NCBI RefSeq assembly: GCF_022430545.2
Contig: NZ_CP092488.2
Location: forward strand, 434,001 to 498,000
Direction of reading: 5' to 3'
DNA from: Mycobacterium paraterrae
GTDB lineage: Bacteria; Actinomycetota; Actinomycetes; Mycobacteriales; Mycobacteriaceae
Length of the DNA: 64,000 nt
Shown here: in pieces, positions 24,910-32,183 of the stretch
Numbering within the stretch: the stretch's first letter is position 1
Layout of the letters: the number at the start of each line of letters is the position of its first letter
Program-made: the position numbers and the translations under genes
The notes under the pieces: model-generated
The model's database searches: none
What the model saw: only the letters and a program-made list of their open reading frames with translations
What the model was told of the DNA's origin: nothing

Positions 24910-25907
24910 TAGACAACGGCTTTCGCGCAGCGTCGCACGGTGGATTCTATCGCGGCGGCCGCCCGCTCCGCGGCGCCTGACACCTCCCACCGAACCCACT
25001 TCTGGGGATCGGTAGCGAGCGCGTGGGCGATCAACCCGGGCCAAGCCCGGGCGTCCGGCATGCCACGGGCGACGGTGGCGAGGCGATGCCGGCGGAGCAC
25101 CTCAGCGGTGGCGGCCTGCTCGTCGAACGGGCGCGGCGCCGCAATGACGACGGCCCGCCGTCGCGCGGCGGCGACATCCGCGATAGCACCCTGTCCCGCG
25201 TGCGTCACCACGACGTCTGCGGCGCAAATCTGCGGCCACGGATCGCTTTTCCAACCGGCCGTTCCACCGACGACCGTCCACTGAGTGGCCGGGCATGCTC
25301 GTGCGCAGTCGTCGATTGCGGCGCCGAAATCCTCGCTGCCACCAGCCAGCACGAGGACCTGGGTGTCGGCTGAGGGGACGCGGGGTGGACAGCTCCGCCC
25401 GTCGAATCGGCTGATCCCCCCGACATAACTGGTCTTGGCCGCGTGACCGCGAAGCCACGAAGGAGCCAGCAGTTCGCGCGGCCACGCCGCGATGATGTGA
25501 TCCGCCAGCCGGTGGGCAAGCACGTGCGGTGCGTCGAACCGGCCACCGGGCAGGGCCATAACGACGACCGGCACACCGAGCAGCCGGACGAATGTCGCCA
25601 CCTCGACCGACACGTCTGTGACGACGGCGTCGGGTCGGGTGTCGGCGACCCAGCGCGCGATCACGTTCATTCGGTCACGCAGTCCGTCGTCGTGGTGCGG
25701 TGCCCAGTGAAAAGCCCCATACGCGGTCGGATTCGGCGGTTGTTGTGAATCGTCGTCACGCGCTAAACGAATGACCTCGGCGAACGGATGGGGTTCCGGT
25801 ATGGGTAACGAACTCAACGCCGTGACTGGGTTCTCCAGCCTCGCGGCAATGCTTGTCGCGCGTGCGAGATGTCCGTAGCCGCAGTGGTGAATGTAGTAGC
25901 CGATCAT
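24909..25907 (-). CDS. GT-B glycosyltransferase, MurG/UGT-like
   Basis: 332 aa from ATG at 25907 (MIGYYIHHCGYGHLARATSI); ATG at 25922 would add MTRKA. N-terminal GHLARA is the donor/acceptor loop typical of MurG-like enzymes; the C-terminal nucleotide-sugar site is visible as VVVTHAGQGAIADVAAARRR and APRPFDEQAATAEVL. VLVLAGGSEDFG marks the inter-domain strand. The start lies well inside the 3' end of the preceding gene in another frame (over 150 bp shared). Substrate unknown; the cluster suggests stepwise assembly of a small glycan or glycolipid. Confidence 0.82.
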   Translation of the reverse strand: MIGYYIHHCGYGHLARATSIAARLENPVTALSSLPIPEPHPFAEVIRLARDDDSQQPPNPTAYGAFHWAPHHDDGLRDRMNVIARWVADTRPDAVVTDVSVEVATFVRLLGVPVVVMALPGGRFDAPHVLAHRLADHIIAAWPRELLAPSWLRGHAAKTSYVGGISRFDGRSCPPRVPSADTQVLVLAGGSEDFGAAIDDCARACPATQWTVVGGTAGWKSDPWPQICAADVVVTHAGQGAIADVAAARRRAVVIAAPRPFDEQAATAEVLRRHRLATVARGMPDARAWPGLIAHALATDPQKWVRWEVSGAAERAAAAIESTVRRCAKAVV

Positions 25908-26994
25908 GGCTTTCCTCGTCATGCGTGTCGATGGTGTGGCGATACAGATCCAGGTAACCGCGCAGCATCGCTTCGGCCGAGCACCGCTCGAGGGCATGCT
26001 GGCGCACCGCGGCGCGCGACAGGTTCTCCACCTCCGCCACGGCCGCCGCCATGCCCGCGACGTCGCCGGGTGCGACCAGCTGACCTGACTGAGGCGCAAC
26101 CAGTTCGGGCACGCCTCCGCGCGCGAAGGCGATCACCGGAGTTCCGCAGCACATCGCCTCGGCAACGACCAGTCCGTAAGGCTCGTCCCACACCGGTGTC
26201 ACCAGGGCCGCGGCAGAGCCCCCGACGAGGCGTGCCAATTCTTCGTGGTGCAGATGACCGGCGTACCGAATCTGGTCACCGAGGTGAGACGAGACGTGCT
26301 CCTCGAAGTAATTCGAGTCGGACACCGGCCCGGCAATCACGAGGTCCCGTCCGGCGCGGCGGGCCGCGTCGATGGCGAGATGCGGCGCCTTCTCCGGGGT
26401 GATGCGGCCAAACCACACCAGATGATCCCCGCCCGCGCCCAAAGGCCATCGGTCGGTGTCGATTCCATTGGGCACCACGCTGATGTCCGCGATGGCATGC
26501 CGCCATGCTGATGCAGTGTGCTGCGACACGGCGGCGAACCGGGTGCCGGCCCCACCTGAGGCGTCGATCGCGGATTCCAGCCACGGCGTCGGCGGTGTGT
26601 GCACGGTGGTGAGCATCGGCGTGGCAAGCATCGGCGCCATCGCGACCGGCAGGTAGTGCAGGCTGTGGTTGTGGATGATGTCGAAATCATCGGCAGTGCA
26701 ACGTACTAACTGCATCATGAGCATCAGGTAGGCATGGTGATCGGCGAGGAACGGCCCCGCTGTCATCGACACGTCGGCGCGCGCGGACGGCGAGATCAAC
26801 AACGGCCGGACGTCCAGCGTTCGAGAGCCGATGCCGGGGTCCGAGCCCGGCGCAGCGAAGATCGACACGTCGTGACCACATCCGGCGAGGGCACGAGCCA
26901 GATGCCACACGTGCGCTTCCAGACCACCGGCGAACGGCTGTCGAATGGGAAATCGGCTGGATGCGATCAGCGCGATCCGCAGCGAAGACGTCAT
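25756..26994 (-). CDS. Family 4-type glycosyltransferase with an overlapping, extended C terminus
   Basis: 412 aa from ATG at 26994, coupled to the preceding stop by ATGA. GT4 hallmarks are the glycine-rich N terminus PIRQPFAGGLEAHVWHLARA, FDIIHNHSLHYLPVA, SVVPNGIDTDRWPLG, VWFGRITPEKAPHLAIDAAR and the E-x7-E motif EPYGLVVAEAMCCGTPVIAF. The domain ends near YLDLYRHTIDTHDEE (about 25910). The frame then runs another 50 codons inside the next gene with no family signal, which suggests a lost stop codon or a frameshift; a genuine long overlap is less likely. Confidence 0.85.
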   Translation of the reverse strand: MTSSLRIALIASSRFPIRQPFAGGLEAHVWHLARALAGCGHDVSIFAAPGSDPGIGSRTLDVRPLLISPSARADVSMTAGPFLADHHAYLMLMMQLVRCTADDFDIIHNHSLHYLPVAMAPMLATPMLTTVHTPPTPWLESAIDASGGAGTRFAAVSQHTASAWRHAIADISVVPNGIDTDRWPLGAGGDHLVWFGRITPEKAPHLAIDAARRAGRDLVIAGPVSDSNYFEEHVSSHLGDQIRYAGHLHHEELARLVGGSAAALVTPVWDEPYGLVVAEAMCCGTPVIAFARGGVPELVAPQSGQLVAPGDVAGMAAAVAEVENLSRAAVRQHALERCSAEAMLRGYLDLYRHTIDTHDEESHDRLLHSPLRLRTSRTRDKHCREAGEPSHGVEFVTHTGTPSVRRGHSFSA

Positions 26995-28118
26995 GACAGC
27001 ACGCTCTGGTACAGGCGACGGTGAGCTACGGCGAGCCGATCGCGTTCTGCACGGCGGGCCGCCCAAGTGGCACGCGGCACCGAACGCCCCATCGCCCACT
27101 CGCGGTATAGGTCATCGATGGCGCGGCGCAACGACTCTTCATCGAAGCGGTGCTCGTCGAATTCGAATACGCCGCAATGGTGTTGCTGATGGTAGAAGCC
27201 GCAACTCGGGACAACGGCCGCGGTGCCCAGGTCGAAACAGGCTTCCAACCATCCCGAATGACTTCCGAATCGGTACGGGAGCACCGACACGGTCAGCGAC
27301 GAAAGGTAATCCCACAGCTCGTCGTCGGAGAAGTACCGATGGACACGGACCCGGACGTGGTCGTGCCGGTCGTACTCCAACAGTGCCGCTCCGGCATCGG
27401 GGGCGAACCAGTGGTTGTCACGGTCGAAGATTTCGTCGTGCACATTGATTCTCAACTCACCGCAGGGCAGCGCCGCCACGATTTTGACCAGCGCGTCGAG
27501 AACCGGCAGCGGATCCATGTTGGCGCGAAGACTTTTGGCGTGCACGCCCACGGTAAAACGTTCGCCGTGCGGTCGCTGCCGCTCGATACGAGCTTGCTCG
27601 AGGACATGCGGATGAGGCAGCACGCGGGCATTTCTGCCCCACTGCCGCCGAATCGCTTCTGCGGCAGCATTTGTCAGCGTGACGAGTTCGGCAGCGGCAT
27701 CGACAAGCACCTGCTGCTGATCGGTGTGCGCCCGCGGGTCGGGATGATGCGGATTGCGCAGATCGTGCACGGTGTAGACCAGCGGCTTGCCGAACCGGTG
27801 AAGCTCTCGCGTGACGTCGAAAAGCTCGTCCGGCCCGACCGCGTCGAAGCCGAAGTGTACGTGGAATACATCGAACAGCCGGTGGTTGGACGTCACCCAA
27901 CCGGGCTCGAGCATCAGCGGCGGCCACCAGCCGCCGGGAACCTTGCGGCCGTCCGCGGGCTCCGGATCATCAAGCCGGACAACATCATCCGGCATCCCGG
28001 GTGGCGACAGATGCCGGACATAGACATGCGACGCCGGCACCGAGGCAACACGCAACGTGATCCCCTTCGACGAAATGGAACCGACAGGAGTGACGGGCCT
28101 CTGACGGCGTCTGTCCAC
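26991..28118 (-). CDS. GT-B-type glycosyltransferase-like protein
   Basis: 375 aa if GTG at 28118 is used; no clear ribosome binding site, so the start may be further in. Recognisable GT-B features are FDVFHVHFGFDAVGPDEL, PLVYTVHDLRNPHHPD, VTLTNAAAEAIRRQWGRNAR, FTVGVHAKSLRANMDPLPVL, and the C-terminal SVLPYRFGSHSGWLEACFDL followed by GTAAVVPSCGFY. It is the first glycosyltransferase of the cluster and begins 84 bp after the alcohol dehydrogenase stop. No membrane segments. Donor and acceptor unknown. Confidence 0.78.
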   Translation of the reverse strand: MDRRRQRPVTPVGSISSKGITLRVASVPASHVYVRHLSPPGMPDDVVRLDDPEPADGRKVPGGWWPPLMLEPGWVTSNHRLFDVFHVHFGFDAVGPDELFDVTRELHRFGKPLVYTVHDLRNPHHPDPRAHTDQQQVLVDAAAELVTLTNAAAEAIRRQWGRNARVLPHPHVLEQARIERQRPHGERFTVGVHAKSLRANMDPLPVLDALVKIVAALPCGELRINVHDEIFDRDNHWFAPDAGAALLEYDRHDHVRVRVHRYFSDDELWDYLSSLTVSVLPYRFGSHSGWLEACFDLGTAAVVPSCGFYHQQHHCGVFEFDEHRFDEESLRRAIDDLYREWAMGRSVPRATWAARRAERDRLAVAHRRLYQSVLS

Positions 28119-28202
28119 TGAGATCCGCGGGATCCATTCCTGCGAGCTGAAGAATGCGGCGCAGTACTAGTACCCGGCGCCGCAGGCGTTAAACCGGTTT
28201 GC

Positions 28203-29384
28203 TCAGGGCCGCAGAATCACCTTTACCGCGCCATCTTGTTTCTTCTGGAATATGTCGTAGGCGTGCGGAGCCTCGTCGAGCGAAAGGACGTGCGTGGCAA
28301 AGGTGTCGACTCCCAACGGGTCGTCGTCGGTGAGCAGCGGCATGATGTCGTCCGACCACCGCTTGACGTTCGCCTGGCCCATTCGCAACGTGATCTGCTT
28401 GTCGAACAGGGTCAGCATCGGCAGTGGATCAGCCATTCCGCCGTACACCCCGGACAGCGAGATCGTCCCGCCACGGCGGACGATGTCGATCGCCGAGTAC
28501 AGTGCGCCGAGCCGATCCACACCCGCGGTCTGCATCAGTCGTTTGCCCAGCGCATCCGGCAGTAGGCCGGCGACCTGTTGAGCCGCTTTGGTCACGGGCG
28601 AACCGTGCGCTTCCATGCCCACCGCGTCGATGACCGAGTCGGTGCCACGGCCGTCGGTCAGCTCGCGAATGACGTCTCCGACGGGTTCATCGATGTTGCT
28701 GAGGTCGATGGTCTGGATGCCGCGAGCCGCGACCCGGGCGAGCCGCTCGGGCACCAGGTCGACCGCGATCACCCGATAGCCGAGATGGTGGGCGATCCTC
28801 GACGCCATATCACCGATCGGACCGAGGCCGAGCACTGTGACCGAACCGCCGTCCGGAATGTCGGCGTACGCCACCCCTTGCCACGCTGTGGGCAACACAT
28901 CGGACAGGTACACGAAGCGTGAATCGGGCGGCCCGACAGGCACTTTGATGTGGGTGAATTGCGCCTGCGGCACTCGTAGAAGTTCTGCCTGTCCGCCGGG
29001 GACTTCGCCATACAGCTCGGAGTAACCGAAGAGCGCCGCACCCATTCCCTGGTCGCGCACCTGGGTCGTCTCGCACTGGGTGTAGAGCTGCTGATCGCAC
29101 GTCGCACAGCTTCCGCAGGAAATCTGGAACGGGATCACCACGCGGTCGCCGACCCGAAGGTCACCTGCCTGACTCCCGACTTCGCGAACGATCCCCATCG
29201 CCTCGTGCCCGAGGATGTCACCGGCGTTCATGAAGGGGCCCAGCACTTCGTACAGGTGTAAGTCTGACCCGCAGATGTTGGTCGACGTCACCTCCACGAT
29301 GGCGTCGGTTGGTTCTTGGATCTTGGGGTCGGGCACCGAGTCGACGCGAACGTCGCGCTTGCCGTGCCAAGTGACAGCTTTCAT
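28203..29384 (-). CDS. Zinc-dependent alcohol dehydrogenase (formaldehyde dehydrogenase-like MDR)
   Basis: 393 aa from ATG at 29384 (MKAVTWHGKRDVRVDSVPDP); GTG two codons earlier is possible. Medium-chain dehydrogenase: catalytic-zinc motifs CGSDLHLYE and GHEAMGIVREVG, four structural-zinc cysteines in SCGSCATCDQQLYTQC, and the NAD-binding VLGLGPIGDMASRIAHHLG. The insert DALGKRLMQTAGVDRLGALY is typical of the glutathione-independent formaldehyde dehydrogenase-like branch. Substrate unknown. It is divergent from a USP gene with a shared candidate DosR box at 29446, and it is followed on the same strand by the glycosyltransferase operon. Confidence 0.88.
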   Translation of the reverse strand: MKAVTWHGKRDVRVDSVPDPKIQEPTDAIVEVTSTNICGSDLHLYEVLGPFMNAGDILGHEAMGIVREVGSQAGDLRVGDRVVIPFQISCGSCATCDQQLYTQCETTQVRDQGMGAALFGYSELYGEVPGGQAELLRVPQAQFTHIKVPVGPPDSRFVYLSDVLPTAWQGVAYADIPDGGSVTVLGLGPIGDMASRIAHHLGYRVIAVDLVPERLARVAARGIQTIDLSNIDEPVGDVIRELTDGRGTDSVIDAVGMEAHGSPVTKAAQQVAGLLPDALGKRLMQTAGVDRLGALYSAIDIVRRGGTISLSGVYGGMADPLPMLTLFDKQITLRMGQANVKRWSDDIMPLLTDDDPLGVDTFATHVLSLDEAPHAYDIFQKKQDGAVKVILRP

Positions 29385-29445
29385 CTTCACGTCGTACCCG
29401 CCTGGCGGCAACGCAAACAGCCGTTGCGGGTCCGATGGCGAGCCC

Positions 29446-29465
29446 CTGATGACCAATGGCCCTGC
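29446..29465. promoter_or_regulatory. Candidate DosR box between ADH and USP
   Basis: CTGATGACCAATGGCCCTGC contains the same GACCAATGGCCCTG core as the box at 18042. It lies 69 bp before the USP start at 29534 and 62 bp before the ADH start at 29384, so it could serve either or both divergent genes. Confidence 0.55.
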
Positions 29466-29533
29466 CGGCGGGGTCGATGCTCCCGCGACGCTGAAGGCAC
29501 CTGAATCGAAGAGGACTGCACGAGGAGGCATCC

Positions 29534-30364
29534 GTGGATACCGCTGAAATCCTCTGCCCAGCAATAGTAGTGGGCATCGATGGCTCTGAGGCCGCGATCC
29601 GGGCTGCGGAATGGGCGGTCGACGAGGCCGTTGAGCGGGACATTCCGCTGCGCCTGGTGCACGCCATCCCCTCCCAGATCGAACCCGCTCCGTTCAGCGC
29701 CGTCGGCAACGTCGACATGGAAGTCGAATACGCCGAAACGGCGCTGCGGCTGGCGTGCGCGGCGGTGACCGCCACCGGCAAGACGGTGAAGGTCGACACC
29801 GAAGTCGTCCGCGGTGACCCCGCGCCAATACTCATCGCCGAGTCTGTCGATGCCGCAATGATCTGTATCGGCTCGACCGGTATCGGTCGGCTGGCGCGCG
29901 CTCTGCTGGGTTCGACGGCCACTGATGTCGCCGAAAATGCGCACTGCCCGGTGGCGATCGTCCGCAGCCACGAAGGCCATGCGACCCGGCTGAGCCCGTT
30001 GATCGTAGCCGCGATCGATGAGTCGGACGACAGCGACGCAGTGGTCGAAATGGCCATCAAAGAGGCGAGATTGCGCACGGCGCCGGTTCTTGCTGTCGAG
30101 GTGCTGCGCGGGGAGACCAGTCGCATGCCCAACAGCGATTGGGAACACCGAGTTCAGTGCTGGAACGAGTCCCACCCGGACGTCGACGTCTACTGCGCGG
30201 CCACGCGCGACGGCATCGCGGATTTCCTCGGCGTGACGAACAGGACGATTGCGCTGGCCGTCATCGGAAGCAGCGATGCGGACCAGGTCGCCAACCTGAT
30301 CGGGCCGCATGATCACTCGATGATCGGGCACGCTGAATGCTCCGTTCTGATCGTCCGGCCGTAG
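29534..30364 (+). CDS. Universal stress protein, second ATP site lost (Rv2028c-like)
   Basis: 276 aa from GTG at 29534 with GAGGAGG seven bases upstream. Domain 1 begins AIVVGIDGSEAAIRAAEWAV and ends with the intact ATP motif ICIGSTGIGRLARALLGS. Domain 2 (from about residue 155, LIVAAIDESDDSDAVVEMAI) lacks the GSxGxG signature: at its end there is AVIGSSDADQVANL. This asymmetric form matches the Rv2028c-type USPs of the DosR regulon. The GNAT gene follows 38 bp later. Confidence 0.88.
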   Translation: MDTAEILCPAIVVGIDGSEAAIRAAEWAVDEAVERDIPLRLVHAIPSQIEPAPFSAVGNVDMEVEYAETALRLACAAVTATGKTVKVDTEVVRGDPAPILIAESVDAAMICIGSTGIGRLARALLGSTATDVAENAHCPVAIVRSHEGHATRLSPLIVAAIDESDDSDAVVEMAIKEARLRTAPVLAVEVLRGETSRMPNSDWEHRVQCWNESHPDVDVYCAATRDGIADFLGVTNRTIALAVIGSSDADQVANLIGPHDHSMIGHAECSVLIVRP

Positions 30365-30402
30365 ACTCCGTGTGGTCCGACCATGAAATATGCTGTGCCG
30401 CA

Positions 30403-30924
30403 ATGGAAGACCCGGTCAGCTCTAAGCTCCGCGACGGTGCCACCGTGTTGCTGCGACGGCTCGGCCCAAGTGACATCGATGCGGTGAAGGAATTGCACAA
30501 CAGGCTCACCAAGGAAGAGCTCTACCTAAGGTTTTTCACCCCCCATCCGGGTTTCCTGCCTGAGTTGGCCGATCAGCTCACCGACAGCGGCGGTCAGAAC
30601 TACGCGCTTGGCGCCTTCGAGGCCGACGAGCTGGTCGGGGTGGCCAACTACGCGATGTGCGGCAAGCCTGCGACAGCGGACGTCGCCGCGGTCGTTGCGC
30701 ATGGTGATCATTCACGCGGAGTGGGCACCGCTTTGCTGCGCCGGCTGGTGCATGTGGCGCGGGTCAACGGCGTTCGGCATCTGGTCGGCGATGTGTTATC
30801 GGCGAATTCCGCGATGTTCGACCTCCTCCACGAGGCCGGTCTGAAGCCGCAGCGCAAAGCTTACGACTGCGGTGTCGTGCACCTCGACGTCGATCTCAGC
30901 GGCGCGGAATTCGACTCCGTCTAA
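30403..30924 (+). CDS. GNAT-family N-acetyltransferase
   Basis: 173 aa from ATG at 30403 (MEDPVSSKLRDGATVLLRRL). GNAT fold: LRRLGPSDIDAVKELHNRL, ELYLRFFTPHPGF, the acetyl-CoA pyrophosphate-binding loop HGDHSRGVGTALLRRLVHVA (R-G-V-G-T), and VLSANSAMFDLLHEAGL. The RFF and LRDG N-terminal pattern is that of the acetyltransferase domains attached to protein acylation systems, but here it stands alone without a cyclic-nucleotide domain. It probably shares a transcript with the USP before it. Substrate unknown. Confidence 0.83.
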   Translation: MEDPVSSKLRDGATVLLRRLGPSDIDAVKELHNRLTKEELYLRFFTPHPGFLPELADQLTDSGGQNYALGAFEADELVGVANYAMCGKPATADVAAVVAHGDHSRGVGTALLRRLVHVARVNGVRHLVGDVLSANSAMFDLLHEAGLKPQRKAYDCGVVHLDVDLSGAEFDSV

Positions 30925-30953
30925 GAAGCCGACTCAATCCGAGTCCCGAGCCG

Positions 30954-31946
30954 TCAGCAGAACCGTGAACCGTCCAGGTACTCGACGACGTCCCCGAGTG
31001 GGCGACGGGGCGTGGCGGGCAATACGTCAGCGTCGACCGGAGCCCAACCCACGCGAAGCAACATTTGCGGATAGGCGTCGAGCCCGAAGACCTCGAGCTG
31101 CACGGCATCGCGTGTCTCGCGGATCTCCAAAGGTTCGGTGACTGGGCAACTGGCCAGTCCGATAGCTGTGGCACTCAGCAGCACGAGGCTGCTGGCTTCT
31201 CCGGCTCGAAGCCGTGCCAGGAGGTCGTCTTCTCTGGTGCCGAGCGCCAGCACCACGGCGTTGTCGTCGGATGGTTCGGTATCGACCGGCTGGTCCAAAG
31301 CGGGGCCCGCGAAGAGCCGCGGCGGGAGCGGAGCCGTGGGATCGGCGTCCGGGGTGTTGCGGGCCGGCACGCCCGCCCACGATGCGTATCGTCCGCTCCA
31401 CACCGTCAACTCGGAAAGGTAGCCGTAGTCTGTGGCGTGCTTACGAATGGCCTGCACCATAATGTCTTTCAGCCCAGACCGCGAATTGACCTGGCGGAGC
31501 ATTACACCGGTGCGGGCCGCGCGCGCGCCCAGCAGCGCAATGTCGTTGGCGGGAACCTCCCACGAGCTGTAGCGCCGCCGATCGGTGCGTCGTCGTGGAA
31601 TGGCCGCTGCCAGCGTGATATCCAGCTCGTTGGCCGGCCGGCGGTGAACTTCGATCGCGGCAAGATGCTCGGGATCATCGGGATCCGGCAGCCGATGGAT
31701 CTTGGATTGCCAGCCGAGCGCGCCGAGCGCCACGACACAATGATGCAAAGCGATACCGCAACTCAATGTCAGATCGCGGCTGTCGGGGTCGGTCTTGGCA
31801 AGATGCAGCCTGCGATCGGCGTAAAGGTGCAAACTGTTCGAACCCACCCGCCAGCGCCAGGGCTGAGTGTTGTGCACCGATGGTGCGCGGGCGGCCAGCG
31901 ACAGCGCTGTCTTCACGGTGTCGCGATCCGGAAAGGAAGCGTTCAT
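30954..31946 (-). CDS. Acg-family nitroreductase-like protein (Rv3131-like)
   Basis: 330 aa from ATG at 31946 (MNASFPDRDTVKTALSLAAR). It matches Rv3131 over its length: RAPSVHNTQPWRWRVGSNSL, LSCGIALHHCVVALGALGWQ, AAAIPRRRTDRRRYSSW, ELTVWSGRYASWAGVPARN, YPQMLLRVGWAPVDAD and TPRRPLGDVVEYLD. Rv3131 is a DosR-regulon member; enzymatic activity of the family is uncertain. It is only about half identical by eye to the copy at 13589, so the two are different subfamilies and not a recent duplication. Divergent from the CtpE-like ATPase, with candidate DosR boxes between them. Confidence 0.92.
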   Translation of the reverse strand: MNASFPDRDTVKTALSLAARAPSVHNTQPWRWRVGSNSLHLYADRRLHLAKTDPDSRDLTLSCGIALHHCVVALGALGWQSKIHRLPDPDDPEHLAAIEVHRRPANELDITLAAAIPRRRTDRRRYSSWEVPANDIALLGARAARTGVMLRQVNSRSGLKDIMVQAIRKHATDYGYLSELTVWSGRYASWAGVPARNTPDADPTAPLPPRLFAGPALDQPVDTEPSDDNAVVLALGTREDDLLARLRAGEASSLVLLSATAIGLASCPVTEPLEIRETRDAVQLEVFGLDAYPQMLLRVGWAPVDADVLPATPRRPLGDVVEYLDGSRFC

Positions 31947-32011
31947 GGGATTGTGACCGCCTGTCGTCATCTCGTGTGTTGCTTTAGGATGAGCGGATTC
32001 GGCGGGGCTGG

Positions 32012-32031
32012 TTAGGGCCCAAAGGCTCTAA
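32012..32031. promoter_or_regulatory. Candidate DosR box, nitroreductase/ATPase divergent promoter (site 1)
   Basis: TTAGGGCCCAAAGGCTCTAA matches TTSGGGACTWWAGTCCCSAA at 14 of 20 positions, including the outer TT and AA. It is 66 bp from the nitroreductase start (31946) and about 150 bp from the ATPase start. Confidence 0.6.
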
Positions 32032-32078
32032 AGGTGACTAGCTTTCGAATCGCTTGCCGACTCGGACCGCCCGCGGTC

Positions 32079-32098
32079 GCCGGGACTTAGGACGGTGA
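32079..32098. promoter_or_regulatory. Candidate DosR half-site, ATPase promoter (site 2)
   Basis: GCCGGGACTTAGGACGGTGA has a perfect left arm (CGGGACTTA) but a poor right arm. Its position, about 86 bp before the likely ATPase start and 48 bp from site 1, fits a second, weaker DosR site as found in pairs at M. tuberculosis promoters. Confidence 0.4.
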
Positions 32099-32183
32099 TG
32101 CCAGTGCCGAAAGTCTCTGCACATGGAAAAGCCGCACACCTAGTATTTCCGACAACCTGTGGAACTCGCCCCGGCGTACGGCA

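Noticed and set aside
28119..28202. GTACTAGTAC palindrome before the glycosyltransferase genes as a DosR site.
   Set aside because: It lacks the GGGAC/GTCCC arms at the required spacing; it is a simple restriction-like palindrome.
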